DNA of 64,000 nt from Chryseobacterium sp. FP211-J200 (GCF_001643375.1 NZ_LSHB01000014.1:38747-102746), one strand, 5' to 3'. Shown: positions 1 to 9,283, counted from the stretch's first letter. Made by a program: numbers and translations. The notes: generated by a model not told the origin, from the sequence alone.

Positions 1-490
1 TGCCGTTTTGATGCGCAAGATAGATGGCGCGCTCGTTGTGAAAACGCTGAGAAATCACTATAAACGATTTCTGTCCAAAAATCTCTTTAGCCCGAACCAC
101 AGAGTCTAAAGTCCTGAAACCAGCGAAGTCTTCATAGATCTTATCGGCTGGAACGCCCAACCTGATGAGCGCCTTCTTCATATCTTCAGGTTCGTTGTAG
201 TTTTTTCTGGAGTTGTCACCGCTCGCAATGATATTTTGGATTCTGCCTGCGTGGTAGAGTTCTGCCGCAGCTTTTATACGATTGACGAAATACGGATTTG
301 GTTTTCCATTCGCCAAGATTCTGCTCGTTCCTAAGAGAAGTCCAACTTTCTCATTAGGAAGATTTCCAATGTCCGAAGTCACGTTGTCTTCTGCTTCATA
401 ATCAATCGTGTAGTTTGCGTACAAAACAAAAAGAACTGATAATCCGAAGAAAATCAGTCCTGTAAATAATATTTTTTTGAATAGTTTCAT
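1..490 (-). CDS. SanA/YdcF-like (DUF218) membrane-anchored protein, 3' end outside window
   Basis: The reading frame starts with ATG at 490 and runs off the left edge, so only the first ~163 residues are visible. There is an N-terminal hydrophobic anchor (residues ~5-24). After it comes a DUF218-type core with the stretches VGLLLGTSR, NPYFVNRIKAA and NIIASGDNSR. This arrangement is typical of SanA, the vancomycin high-temperature exclusion protein, and its YdcF relatives, which are envelope proteins of uncertain biochemistry. The gene lies 3 bp downstream of lspA on the same strand and is probably co-transcribed with it. Assignment to the DUF218 family is fairly safe; the precise role is not known. 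Confidence 0.75.
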   Translation of the reverse strand, partial: MKLFKKILFTGLIFFGLSVLFVLYANYTIDYEAEDNVTSDIGNLPNEKVGLLLGTSRILANGKPNPYFVNRIKAAAELYHAGRIQNIIASGDNSRKNYNEPEDMKKALIRLGVPADKIYEDFAGFRTLDSVVRAKEIFGQKSFIVISQRFHNERAIYLAHQNG

Positions 491-493
491 CTG

Positions 494-1138
494 TTAAAAA
501 TCCAATCCGTTCGGGAAAGCTTTCTTCCTGAAAATATAAAGAAACAGCGCACCAACGGTAATAGAACTGTCTGCAACGTTGAAAATATATTTGAAGAACT
601 CGATCTTGTTACCTCCAAAAAGCGGAACCCAGTCTGGCCAGGTCATATCTACCAATGGGAAGTGCAACATATCCACCACGCAACCTTTCATCAGGTCGGA
701 GTAGCCGTGTCCAATTTGTGTCAGTTTTGAAACGCCTCCATAATCAATCCATCTTTCTGAAGCAACGTCATAGAAAGTTCCACTGTCGAAGATCACGCCA
801 TAGAAGATCCCATCAAATACATTTCCGATAGCGCCTGCAAAGATCATGGCCATTGGAATGATGAGATAGTTGGAAGCACCTTCTTTTAGCCATTTTTTAA
901 ATAAAACGACCATTCCGATGGCAAGGATTACTCTCAGGAGAATCAAGGCATATTTTCCCCAAAGTCCACCAAAATGTAACCCGTAGGCCATTCCCGGATT
1001 TTCAACAAAAGTCAATTTAAACCAGCTAAGACCAAGAACATTCACGCTCTCTCCAAGATAGAAATGGGTTTTGATATATATTTTTGAGAACTGGTCGATG
1101 AAAAGGATCAACAGTGTAATGGCAATTATCTTCTTCAT
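494..1138 (-). CDS. lspA: Lipoprotein signal peptidase (signal peptidase II)
   Basis: LspA is the inner-membrane aspartyl protease that cleaves prolipoproteins ahead of the lipid-modified cysteine. The 214-residue product has the family hallmarks: an N-terminal membrane helix with DQFSK, the NPGMAYG motif (residues 48-54), GNVFDG (105-110), and the two catalytic aspartates in VVDMLHF (Asp156) and FNVADS (Asp190). It is longer than the ~165-residue proteobacterial enzyme because of a ~40-residue insertion between GNVFDG and VVDMLHF, which I recall as usual in Bacteroidota. The start codon overlaps the stop of the small upstream gene (TAATG), which suggests translational coupling. Confidence 0.95.
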   Translation of the reverse strand: MKKIIAITLLILFIDQFSKIYIKTHFYLGESVNVLGLSWFKLTFVENPGMAYGLHFGGLWGKYALILLRVILAIGMVVLFKKWLKEGASNYLIIPMAMIFAGAIGNVFDGIFYGVIFDSGTFYDVASERWIDYGGVSKLTQIGHGYSDLMKGCVVDMLHFPLVDMTWPDWVPLFGGNKIEFFKYIFNVADSSITVGALFLYIFRKKAFPNGLDF

Positions 1139-1329
1139 TACAATCCTTTTGGTTTAGAAGGTTTGAATATTTTCTTTTCTTTTCTATCGGTAATCTTTTG
1201 AACGGTCTTCTTGTTGTGGAAATTATTTTTCGTGTGAAATTTCTCGAATTCGATGTTCATATCTTTCAGTACACTTTTCAGTGCCGTCAATTCCATTGCG
1301 TTTTTTGGATGTACAATTATGGATTCCAT
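1138..1329 (-). CDS. Small conserved basic protein of unknown function
   Basis: This 63-residue protein starts MESIIVHPKNAMELTALKSV, a short helical segment, and ends in a lysine-rich tail. It resembles small Bacteroidota proteins that I believe are filed under DUF2683, but I cannot verify that. Its TAA stop overlaps the lspA ATG, and the tight coupling plus an ATG start make it a likely real gene. Function unknown. Antitoxin-like small proteins share the N-terminal style, but no toxin partner is seen next to it. Confidence 0.6.
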   Translation of the reverse strand: MESIIVHPKNAMELTALKSVLKDMNIEFEKFHTKNNFHNKKTVQKITDRKEKKIFKPSKPKGL

Positions 1330-1410
1330 GTTGTATTTTTTATAGTTTAAAATCGGGATGATGTTAATTTTCCGTGGAGAAAAATTATTTGCAAATGTAA
1401 TTCAATTTAC

Positions 1411-1653
1411 TTATTTCTTGGACAATTCGTCCAGCCTTTTCCGTTCTTTTTCGGTAAGGTCGTCCAAGCCATTCTTTCCGATTTTGCTCAGAAGTTGGTC
1501 AATCTCATCTTGTCGTTCTTTGCGTTTCGCATTGAACTCGTCATCGATGGTGTAATATTTTTGTTCCGGTTGGAAAATATTTTTGACCGACTTATTATTA
1601 AACATAAAAAATCCGATCAAAATAACCACTAATAAAATAATAATGACTGCCAT
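1411..1653 (-). CDS. Small single-pass membrane protein of unknown function
   Basis: With the ATG at 1653 the product is 80 residues. A hydrophobic helix (MAVIIILLVVILIGFF) is followed by a polar tail with the segment DEFNAKRKERQDEIDQLLSK and a lysine/glutamate-rich end. The tail resembles the C-terminal extension of some Bacteroidota rhomboid-type proteins (DUF6576-like, from memory). A start eight codons upstream (1677) is possible but would add a poorly conserved-looking prefix. Function unknown; it lies between dksA-like and lspA-linked genes on the same strand. Confidence 0.55.
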   Translation of the reverse strand: MAVIIILLVVILIGFFMFNNKSVKNIFQPEQKYYTIDDEFNAKRKERQDEIDQLLSKIGKNGLDDLTEKERKRLDELSKK

Positions 1654-1752
1654 CCTTATAAAAAAAATACAAAGCAAAAGTGCCGAAACACCTTATGCTT
1701 TGTATTAGAATTTATTACATTATACTTTGTACTTAATACTTTTTACAACAGT

Positions 1753-2133
1753 TTATCGCTGCATATTTTTAGCTTCAATGCTCAATGTTGCGTGAGGCAC
1801 CGCTCTCAATCTATCTTTCGGGATCAGTTTTCCAGTCACTCTGCAGATTCCGTAAGTTTTGTTTTGAATACGAATCAATGCGTGTTTCAAATCACGTACA
1901 AATTTTTCCTGTCTTCCAGCTAAAATAGAATTTTGCTCTTTGCTCAAGGTTTCTGCGCCTTCTTCAAAAGCTTTGAAAGTAGGCGAAGTGTCGTCTGTTC
2001 CATTGTTTTGGTCATTGATAAAACTTTCCTTGATCAAAACAAGGTCGTATTCTGCTTTGTCTATTTTACCTTGTATCAATTCTTTGAATTCCTGAAGGTC
2101 TGCGTCACTATATCGTAATTTTTCGTCGGCCAT
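1753..2133 (-). CDS. TraR/DksA-family transcription factor with degenerate zinc finger
   Basis: The 126-residue protein has an N-terminal coiled-coil half (residues ~1-85). This is followed by the C-terminal finger region YGICRVTGKLIPKDRLRAVP, which is diagnostic of DksA/TraR proteins that bind the RNA polymerase secondary channel. Classical members have four zinc-binding cysteines; here only one (in GICRVTG) is present, and the second pair is replaced in the AVPHATLS segment. The fold is probably kept without zinc, as in other Bacteroidota homologues. It lies between ileS and the lspA group and is likely part of the same minus-strand run, with a ~155-bp gap to ileS. Confidence 0.85.
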   Translation of the reverse strand: MADEKLRYSDADLQEFKELIQGKIDKAEYDLVLIKESFINDQNNGTDDTSPTFKAFEEGAETLSKEQNSILAGRQEKFVRDLKHALIRIQNKTYGICRVTGKLIPKDRLRAVPHATLSIEAKNMQR

Positions 2134-2288
2134 TTCTATAGTTATTAATTGTTCACTATTTTATTTTTTGGCTTTTTCAATTTATAGCAGCCACGCTATT
2201 TTTGGATTGACAAGTATAGAAATAAAATTTAAAAAATATTGATAAAGCAGAGTCAATTCACAATTTCTTAACAATAACAAAAAATCGT

Positions 2289-5200
2289 TTATTTTTTCTC
2301 AATTTTTACCCTGAATTTTTCTTCATCTATCTCTATTTCGTCAAAATTTGAGAGTGAATTTACAAATTCTATTTTATCTGACAATACTTCTTCAGAAATA
2401 TATGCATCATTGTTAATAAGTTCTGTCTGGAACGGCGAATTCTCTTCCAATTGGATTGATATTCTGTCTGTTAAATCAAAATCCTTTTCTTTCCTAAGAT
2501 TTTGAATCCTGTTGATGAACTCTCTTGCAACACCTTCTGCTCTCAATTCATCCGTCAGCTTCAAATCTAATGCCACAGTTGTCTTACCTTCGCTTGCAAC
2601 TGTCCATCCTGGGATGTCTTTTGTGAAAATCTCCACATCTTCAGTGGTGATTTCGTATCCGGAAACGGTTGCTTTTCCTTCTTTTTCTAAGGTTGCAATT
2701 TGCTCAGAAGTGAAGTTGGAAATCTCTCCAGCCACAGTTTTCATATCTTTTCCTAATCTCGCCCCGAGGGTTTTGAAATTCGGTTTGATCTGTTTTACAA
2801 TAAGATGCGACGCTTCTTCCGAATTGATGAGTTGCAATTCCTTCACATTTACTTCTTGTTTAATTAATTCTGAGACGGCCAAAATCTGTTCCTCGGTTTT
2901 CTTATCCAAAACCGGAATCATCACTTTTTGAAGTGGCTGACGAACTTTCACATTTTCTTTCTTTCTTAATGAAAAAACCATTGATGTAATTTGTTGCGCC
3001 AAATGCGTTTTCTCAACCAAATCCTGGTCAATCAAACTTTCATCCACAACTGGGAAGTCTGTCAGGTGAACAGAGTTTACCACATCTTTTCCAGTGACTT
3101 TATTCAAATCCTGGAACAATTGGTCCATAAAGAATGGCGCAATTGGTGCAGAAAGTTTCGCTACAGTTTCCAAGCAAATATATAAAGTTTGGTAAGCCGA
3201 AATTTTGTCATCAGAATAATCGCCTTTCCAGAAACGTCTTCTGCAAAGTCTTACGTACCAGTTGCTTAAGTTGTCATTAACGAAATTATTAATGGCTCTC
3301 GAAGCTTTTGTCGGCTCGTAATCTTCGTAGAAAGATTTCACGTCTTTTATTAATAAATTTAATTCAGACAAAATCCAACGGTCAATTTCCGGACGGTTTT
3401 GTATGTTGCTTTCCAAATATTTGAAACCGTCGACATTCGCATATAAAGCGAAGAAAGAGTAGGTGTTGTAAAGCGTTCCGAAGAATTTTCTTCTTACTTC
3501 ATCAATGCCTTCGATATCGAATTTTAGATTCTCCCAAGGATTCGCATTGGAAATCATATACCAACGCGTCGCATCGGGTCCATAAACCGAAAGCGTTTCG
3601 AATGGGTCAACGGCGTTTCCAAGACGTTTGGACATTTTCTGTCCGTTTTTGTCCAGAACCAAACCGTTTGAAACCACATTTTTATAAGCTACAGAATCGA
3701 AAACGGTTGTCGCAATCGCGTGCAAAGTATAAAACCAACCACGAGTCTGGTCAACGCCTTCTGCGATGAAATCTGCCGGGAAAGCTTTGTTGTTGTCAAC
3801 TTGCTCTTTGTTTTCAAACGGATAATGCAATTGTGCGTAAGGCATCGCTCCGGAATCAAACCAAACGTCAATCAAATCGCTTTCACGCTTCATCGGTTTT
3901 CCTGATTCCGAAACCAAAGTGATTTGATCAACGATATTTTTATGAAGGTCAATCAAAGCGTAATTTTCCTCCGACATATTTCCAATTTCAAAACCTTTGA
4001 AAGGATTTTCTTTCTGGAAACCAACTTCGATGGATTTTTCAATCGCGTTATACAATTCTTCTACAGAACCGATTAACACTTCTTCTTTTTTGTCTTCAGT
4101 TCTCCAAATCGGCAACGGAATTCCCCAATACCTGGAGCGGGAAAGATTCCAATCGTTGGCATTTTTCAACCAGTTTCCGAAACGGCCTTCACCGGTAGAT
4201 TTTGGTTTCCAGTTGATGGTTTCATTCAAATCGAACATTCTGTCTTTCACATCAGTCACTTTGATGAACCAAGAATCAAGCGGATAATACAACAAAGGCT
4301 CATCAGTTCTCCAACTGTGCGGGTAACTGTGAACATATTTTTCAACCTTGAAGGCTTTATTTTCTTTTCTTAATTTTAATGCAATTCTCTCATCAACAGA
4401 AAGATAGGCTTTCAAATCAGAGATAATCGATTTTAAATTTTCTTTTTGAATATTGAATTCTACAGCTTTTTCATCATCACTCAGATATTCTCCTTTCACG
4501 TATTCTTTAGCAAAACCATAGGTGTCATCATTTACAATAGCTAAGAATCGCCCTTGCATATCAACCAAAGGAACCGGATTTCCATTGTCATCCAACACCA
4601 ACATTGGCGGAACTTCAGGCGTTGCTTCTTTCGCAACTTTCGCATCATCAGCACCAAAAGTCGGCGCGGTATGCACGATTCCTGTTCCGTCTTCGGTGGT
4701 TACAAAATCTCCAGAAATCACTCGGAAAGCGTTTTCTGGATTTTGGTAAGGTTTTGCGTAATCTAAAAGTTGTTCGTATTGAATTCCAACCAAATCAGCG
4801 CCTTTGAATTCGGCTAAGATTTTATATGGAATAACTTTCGTTTCAGAAGTGTAATTGGCGAAATCTTCATCGGTTCCTTCCGCATATTTCTTCGCAAATT
4901 GTTTTCCAACCAAAGCTTTCGCCAAAATAATATTGATCGGCTCAAACGTATATTGATTGAATGTCTTAACCAAAACATAATCGATTTTTGGTCCAACCGT
5001 CAAAGCGGTGTTAGAAGGCAAGGTCCAAGGTGTCGTAGTCCAGGCAAGAAAATAAACATCAGATTTTGGTTGCTGATTGTCAAATTCTTCCCAATGTAAA
5101 GCTCCGCCGCAACTATTTCCGGCTGCTTCAGAACTATCTATTGTTGAATCAGAATAAGCAATTGCTGATAGTTTTTTCCAAGTTTCGCTTGCATTTTCGG

Positions 5201-5855
5201 GCGCTTGTTTTATTTTGAATTGCGCTACAACCGTTGTGTCAGAAACATCGCGGTAAGCACCTGGCTGATTCACTTCGTGGGAAGATAAACCTGTTCCGGC
5301 TTTCGGAGAATAGGGTTGGATTGTGTAACCTTTGTACAGCAAACCTTTGTCATAAATCTGTTTCAAAAGCCACCAAACCGATTCCATATACTTTGGCTTG
5401 TAGGTGATGTACGGATTTTCCATATCCACCCAGTAGCCGATTTTCTCGGTCATATCGTTCCAAACATCGGTGTAGCGCATCACGGCGTTTTTACAAGCTT
5501 CGTTGTATTCTTCGATGCTGATTTTCTTGCCGATATCTTCTTTGGTAATTCCCAATTCTTTCTCAACGCCCAATTCCACAGGAAGTCCGTGCGTGTCCCA
5601 ACCCGCTTTTCTGAAAACTTGTTTCCCGGATTGCGTTTGGAAACGACAGAAAATATCCTTAATCGCCCTCGCCATCACGTGGTGAATTCCCGGCATTCCA
5701 TTGGCGGAAGGCGGTCCTTCATAAAAAACAAATTCCGGTTGTCCTTCGCGGATTTCTACGGATTTTTTGAAAGTATCGTTGGTTTTCCAAAATTCTGCGA
5801 TGTTTTTTGCAGTTTCGGTTAGGCTAAGATTTTTATATTCTGTGAACTTACTCAT
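2289..5855 (-). CDS. ileS: Isoleucyl-tRNA synthetase
   Basis: This enzyme charges tRNA-Ile and edits mischarged valine. The 1188-residue product starts at the ATG at 5855; a TTG two codons upstream is less likely. The class I signature 1 appears as PGIHHVMA (residues ~55-62, a variant of HIGH) and signature 2 as KMSKRLGN (Lys740). The editing domain segment TWTLPSNTAL and the C-terminal anticodon-binding and extension domains are present. Its size and KMSKR signature match the larger eukaryote-like IleRS type that many Bacteroidota carry, a type associated with low sensitivity to mupirocin. It is divergent from the pigment-cluster ligase gene. Confidence 0.97.
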   Translation of the reverse strand: MSKFTEYKNLSLTETAKNIAEFWKTNDTFKKSVEIREGQPEFVFYEGPPSANGMPGIHHVMARAIKDIFCRFQTQSGKQVFRKAGWDTHGLPVELGVEKELGITKEDIGKKISIEEYNEACKNAVMRYTDVWNDMTEKIGYWVDMENPYITYKPKYMESVWWLLKQIYDKGLLYKGYTIQPYSPKAGTGLSSHEVNQPGAYRDVSDTTVVAQFKIKQAPENASETWKKLSAIAYSDSTIDSSEAAGNSCGGALHWEEFDNQQPKSDVYFLAWTTTPWTLPSNTALTVGPKIDYVLVKTFNQYTFEPINIILAKALVGKQFAKKYAEGTDEDFANYTSETKVIPYKILAEFKGADLVGIQYEQLLDYAKPYQNPENAFRVISGDFVTTEDGTGIVHTAPTFGADDAKVAKEATPEVPPMLVLDDNGNPVPLVDMQGRFLAIVNDDTYGFAKEYVKGEYLSDDEKAVEFNIQKENLKSIISDLKAYLSVDERIALKLRKENKAFKVEKYVHSYPHSWRTDEPLLYYPLDSWFIKVTDVKDRMFDLNETINWKPKSTGEGRFGNWLKNANDWNLSRSRYWGIPLPIWRTEDKKEEVLIGSVEELYNAIEKSIEVGFQKENPFKGFEIGNMSEENYALIDLHKNIVDQITLVSESGKPMKRESDLIDVWFDSGAMPYAQLHYPFENKEQVDNNKAFPADFIAEGVDQTRGWFYTLHAIATTVFDSVAYKNVVSNGLVLDKNGQKMSKRLGNAVDPFETLSVYGPDATRWYMISNANPWENLKFDIEGIDEVRRKFFGTLYNTYSFFALYANVDGFKYLESNIQNRPEIDRWILSELNLLIKDVKSFYEDYEPTKASRAINNFVNDNLSNWYVRLCRRRFWKGDYSDDKISAYQTLYICLETVAKLSAPIAPFFMDQLFQDLNKVTGKDVVNSVHLTDFPVVDESLIDQDLVEKTHLAQQITSMVFSLRKKENVKVRQPLQKVMIPVLDKKTEEQILAVSELIKQEVNVKELQLINSEEASHLIVKQIKPNFKTLGARLGKDMKTVAGEISNFTSEQIATLEKEGKATVSGYEITTEDVEIFTKDIPGWTVASEGKTTVALDLKLTDELRAEGVAREFINRIQNLRKEKDFDLTDRISIQLEENSPFQTELINNDAYISEEVLSDKIEFVNSLSNFDEIEIDEEKFRVKIEKK

Positions 5856-5978
5856 TTTCAATGGATCAAATCTGTTTCTGATAGATTAAGTTTGCGAATT
5901 TAGTGATTTTTGTCGATTTTTAAAGTATATTTTGCGCAGTTTCTAAATGTTAAAAACTTCAAATTCAGAATCATAAAA

Positions 5979-6002
5979 TTGGTTTATGTTTTTATAAATT
6001 TG
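5979..6002 (+). promoter_or_regulatory. Candidate promoter of the ligase gene
   Basis: A TAAATTTG box at 5995-6002 matches the Bacteroidota -7 consensus TAnnTTTG and sits 20 bp before the TTG start at 6022. The nearest upstream TTG (5979-5981) is only 13 bp away, shorter than the usual ~17-23 bp, so the -33 element is weak. Confidence 0.35.
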
Positions 6003-6021
6003 TCACATAAAATTATCATCC

Positions 6022-7317
6022 TTGGAACTATACCCAACCATTGAAAAATCCGATTTAAAATCAATCAAAACCTTTCAGGAAAGCAAATTGAAAGAGCTTT
6101 TGGTTTACTTAAAATCCAATTCGCCGTTTTATCAGAAATTATTTATTGACAATAAAATTGATATTAATGAAATGAAAACGCTTGAAGATTTAACTAAAAT
6201 TCCGACGACTTCCAAGAATGATATTCAAGCAAACAATCAGGATTTTTTCTGTGTTCCTCAAACTGAAATTGTGGATTACAGCACGACTTCCGGAACTTTG
6301 GGCGACCCAGTGACTTTCGGATTGTCGGACAAGGATTTGGAAAGATTGGCTTACAACGAAGCGATTTCTTTTGCCTGCGCTGGAATCCAAAAAGGTGATG
6401 TTGTTCAGATGATTACGACCATCGATAAAAGATTTATGGCCGGATTGGCTTATTTTCTTGGCTTGAGAAAAATGGGTGCGAGCGTTGTGCGAATGGGACC
6501 TGGGATTCCGGAATTGCAATGGGATTCGATTTTCAGGTACAAGCCGAAATATCTGATTACCGTTCCCTCTTTCCTTTTGAAAATGATAGATTACGCAGAA
6601 AAACACGGAATCGATTATAAAAATTCCAGCGTTTACGGTGCGGTTTGTATTGGTGAAGGTCTTAAAAATCAAGATTTTACCGATAATATTTTGTCTCAAA
6701 AAATCAAAGAAAGATGGAATATTCAATTGTTTTCGACCTACGCTTCTACAGAAATGAGCACGGCTTTTACGGAATGTGAATTTCAAATTGGTGGTCATCA
6801 TCATCCGGAACTCATCATTACAGAAATCCTTGACGACAATGAAAATCCTGTAAAAGAAGGCGAAAGTGGTGAATTGACGATTACAACTTTAGGCGTTGAA
6901 GCGATTCCATTATTAAGATTTAAAACCGGAGATTTGGTGAAAGCACATTATGAATCTTGTAAATGTGGTAGAAACACAATGCGTCTTGGTCCTGTTCTCG
7001 GCAGAAAACAGCAAATGATAAAGTACAAGGGAACAACACTTTATCCGCCGGCAATGAACGATATTATGAATGATTTCGGGAATGTTTCCTGTTATCAGAT
7101 TGTCATCAAATCAGACGAAATTGGATTAGATGAAATTATCATTAAACTAAGTACAGACAACGAAACCGAAAATTTTGTGGACGAAGTGCGAGACCATTTC
7201 CGAGCAAAACTTAGGGTCAGCCCGAAAATCGAAGTTTTGGATTTTGAAGTTTTGTCTAAAACTGTTTTTAATCCAACTAGCCGGAAACCAATTAATTTTA
7301 TAGATTTACGAAATTAA
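6022..7317 (+). CDS. PaaK-like acyl-CoA/ACP ligase (aryl starter activation)
   Basis: This 431-residue adenylate-forming enzyme resembles phenylacetate-CoA ligase. Visible motifs are the phosphate-binding loop YSTTSGTLGDP (residues ~86-96), the adenine-region STYASTEMS (near 240), the hinge TGDLVK (near 307), and the C-terminal RKQQMIKYKGTTLYP segment. It starts at a TTG. In flexirubin clusters such a ligase is thought to activate 4-hydroxycinnamate made by the nearby ammonia-lyase and load it for polyene extension; that role is inferred from context. It is the first gene of the pigment region, divergent from ileS, and is followed 21 bp later by a secreted protein gene. Confidence 0.8.
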   Translation: MELYPTIEKSDLKSIKTFQESKLKELLVYLKSNSPFYQKLFIDNKIDINEMKTLEDLTKIPTTSKNDIQANNQDFFCVPQTEIVDYSTTSGTLGDPVTFGLSDKDLERLAYNEAISFACAGIQKGDVVQMITTIDKRFMAGLAYFLGLRKMGASVVRMGPGIPELQWDSIFRYKPKYLITVPSFLLKMIDYAEKHGIDYKNSSVYGAVCIGEGLKNQDFTDNILSQKIKERWNIQLFSTYASTEMSTAFTECEFQIGGHHHPELIITEILDDNENPVKEGESGELTITTLGVEAIPLLRFKTGDLVKAHYESCKCGRNTMRLGPVLGRKQQMIKYKGTTLYPPAMNDIMNDFGNVSCYQIVIKSDEIGLDEIIIKLSTDNETENFVDEVRDHFRAKLRVSPKIEVLDFEVLSKTVFNPTSRKPINFIDLRN

Positions 7318-7338
7318 AATTTTACTCAATTAATAACT

Positions 7339-7941
7339 ATGAAAAAACTATTATTACTTGTCGTTCTTATGTTTGCGACATTTACTTTTGCCCAGAACCA
7401 ATTGAATTTTGAATCTGGAACTTTTGATTTTTTGAAAGACCAATCTGAGGTCGATGTTCAACTGAAATTTGATAACGTCCTATTTCAGGCGGAAAATTAT
7501 ACAGAAGCTCAATATTTAGAAAAGAGAAAAACTGAAACTTTGGCCAAGAAAGACGCTGCAGCTTGGCAAAAATGGTCAGAATCCTGGCAAGCTTTTAAGG
7601 ATTCAGAATATCTTAATTATTTCTTGAAAGGCGTCAATGGCTGGTCCAAACAAGTGGTTTTCAAAAAAGATATAAAGTCAAAATATACCTTGATCATTGA
7701 TACGAAATGGGTCTATGCGGGCTGGCACGCAGGTTTGGTGGCTCAGGAAGGAAAGTTGACATCTGATTTGATTTTTGTAGAAACAGACAATCCTTCAAAA
7801 GTGGTGATGAAAATCCAAGGCGATGCTATTCTTGGCAAAAAGACGAATAAAGATTTCACGATGGAATATGGTAGAATTGCCGCAGCTTATGAAGTGACCG
7901 GGAAATTGATTGGTAAGGCTTTGAAAAAAGTTGTTAAATAA
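7339..7941 (+). CDS. Secreted protein of unknown function
   Basis: The product is 200 residues with a clear Sec signal peptide (MKKLLLLVVLMFATFTFAQ, cleavage after ~19). The mature part is mostly beta-rich, with a helical Lys/Trp-rich segment (AAAWQKWSESWQAFKD, residues ~74-89). I do not recognise the family. It follows the ligase gene after 21 bp and ends at a strong bidirectional terminator, so the two probably form a short operon. Its place between pigment genes suggests an envelope role, but nothing in the sequence fixes it. Confidence 0.7.
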   Translation: MKKLLLLVVLMFATFTFAQNQLNFESGTFDFLKDQSEVDVQLKFDNVLFQAENYTEAQYLEKRKTETLAKKDAAAWQKWSESWQAFKDSEYLNYFLKGVNGWSKQVVFKKDIKSKYTLIIDTKWVYAGWHAGLVAQEGKLTSDLIFVETDNPSKVVMKIQGDAILGKKTNKDFTMEYGRIAAAYEVTGKLIGKALKKVVK

Positions 7942-7948
7942 AAACTAA

Positions 7949-7977
7949 AAAGGTCTGAATTTTCAGACCTTTTTTTA
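7949..7977. terminator. Bidirectional intrinsic terminator
   Basis: The inverted repeat GGTCTGAA-TT-TTCAGACC is flanked by A-runs on the left and T-runs on the right. It can stop transcription from both the secreted-protein gene (+) and the convergent flavoprotein gene (-). The minus-strand stop codon (7975-7977) lies inside the T-run. Confidence 0.85.
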
Positions 7978-9222
7978 TTGTTGTTCCAATTTTTCTAATT
8001 TGATGAAGTCCGCAAGATTCTTAACAGCGGAATCGTGGATCCTCACGAATGGGTTTTTCTTATCCCAAACATATCCAGCGAGAACTGCGCAGATTTTCCT
8101 TTTCACGTCAGGGTTTTCCGGCTGGTGGAAAAATAATTCCTGAAGATTTCCGGTGTACCATTCTTTCACATAGGTTGTGAAAACATTCACGCCGTATAAG
8201 ATATAATCTGAGTATTCCTTCTGCCAATCGATGGTTTCGCCTTTTAGTTGTCTTAAGGCTAATTTTGCGGCCAACATGCCAGATTCTGTGGCAAATGCCA
8301 TTCCTGAAGAGAAAACCGGATCAAGAAATTCCGAAGCATTTCCTGTCAAAGCAAATCCGTGTCCAAATAATTTTTTGACAGAACAAGAATAATCTTTCAA
8401 ATGTCTCGGTTCAAAAAGAAAATCAACTTCACCAAAACGTTTCACATAATAATCGGAAAGTGAAATGGCTTTTCTCAAAGCTTCGGTCGTATCACCGTTT
8501 TCGGATAATTTATCAATATAATCGGTTGGTCCAACGATTCCGATGCTGGTATTTCCGTCAGAAAATGGGATGACCCAAAGCCAGACTTCGGTTTCAATAA
8601 TATCAAATGAGATCAAAGTTCCTTCCACACCTTCTTCTCTGTTAATGTCTTTCACATGAGCGAAAATTGCAGAATGCGGAGATAATTTCGAAGGTTTTTC
8701 TAAGTCTAAAAGTCGTGGCAAAACACGTCCATAACCACTGGAATCGATGACGAATTTTGCATGGATTTCCTTCGTTTTTCCATCTTTGTTTTTGACGGTC
8801 GTAATGGAATCCGTTCCATTGAACTCAATCCCAACCACTTCGGTTTCAAATTCCAGATCGACGCCTTTATTAATGACTTCTTGAGCCAAAGTATTGTCAA
8901 AATCAGCTCTCGGAACCTGCCACGTCCAATCCCAACCTTCCCCAAATTTGTCGCTGAAATCGAAAATGCAAACTTCGTCTCCTCGCATAAAACGGGCGCC
9001 AAGTTTCTTTTCGAAGCCCATCTTATCTAGCGCAGGAAACAATCCGGCCTCGTCAAAATGGTCCATTACTCTTGGAATGAGACTTTCGCCAACCACGAGT
9101 CTTGGAAATAGCGTTTTTTCAACAACTTTCACATTGATGTTGTTCTTTTTCAGAAAAGCAGAGGAAACGCAACCCGAAGGTCCGGCCCCAATTACCAAAA
9201 CATCAACAATTTCTTTGTCCAT
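7975..9222 (-). CDS. FAD-dependent oxidoreductase, flavin halogenase-like
   Basis: From the ATG at 9222 the protein has 415 residues; an in-frame start 14 codons upstream would lie across the candidate promoter. The FAD-binding GAGPSG is at residues 12-17. WLWVIP (~214-219) matches the WxWxIP motif of flavin-dependent halogenases, and GESLIP (~45-50) matches their GExxIP loop. Flexirubins can be chlorinated, so a halogenase or related monooxygenase acting on the aromatic head is plausible; a plain hydroxylase is the alternative. It is transcribed alone, convergent with the ligase gene and divergent from the lyase gene. Confidence 0.78.
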   Translation of the reverse strand: MDKEIVDVLVIGAGPSGCVSSAFLKKNNINVKVVEKTLFPRLVVGESLIPRVMDHFDEAGLFPALDKMGFEKKLGARFMRGDEVCIFDFSDKFGEGWDWTWQVPRADFDNTLAQEVINKGVDLEFETEVVGIEFNGTDSITTVKNKDGKTKEIHAKFVIDSSGYGRVLPRLLDLEKPSKLSPHSAIFAHVKDINREEGVEGTLISFDIIETEVWLWVIPFSDGNTSIGIVGPTDYIDKLSENGDTTEALRKAISLSDYYVKRFGEVDFLFEPRHLKDYSCSVKKLFGHGFALTGNASEFLDPVFSSGMAFATESGMLAAKLALRQLKGETIDWQKEYSDYILYGVNVFTTYVKEWYTGNLQELFFHQPENPDVKRKICAVLAGYVWDKKNPFVRIHDSAVKNLADFIKLEKLEQQ

Positions 9223-9247
9223 TTGTTTAATAAAACTTTTATCTTTG
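9222..9247 (+). promoter_or_regulatory. Candidate promoter of the lyase operon
   Basis: TATCTTTG at 9240-9247 fits TAnnTTTG exactly, with TTTG at 9222-9225 as a possible -33 element (14-bp gap, short). It is ~60 bp before the lyase ATG. It interleaves with the opposing promoter at 9250-9283. Confidence 0.4.
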
Positions 9248-9249
9248 CG

Positions 9250-9283
9250 CAAAATTAATGACAAATATTTAATTATATTACAA
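9250..9283 (-). promoter_or_regulatory. Candidate promoter of the halogenase-like gene
   Basis: Read on the minus strand, TAATTTTG (9257-9250) fits TAnnTTTG and a TTG lies at 9283-9281 with a 23-bp gap. The predicted start of transcription is just upstream of the ATG at 9222. Confidence 0.45.

Noticed and set aside
5316..5822. A 168-codon open frame opposite ileS
   Set aside because: It lies wholly antisense to the first quarter of a clear ileS gene, has no domain pattern, and is explained by the codon bias of the real gene.
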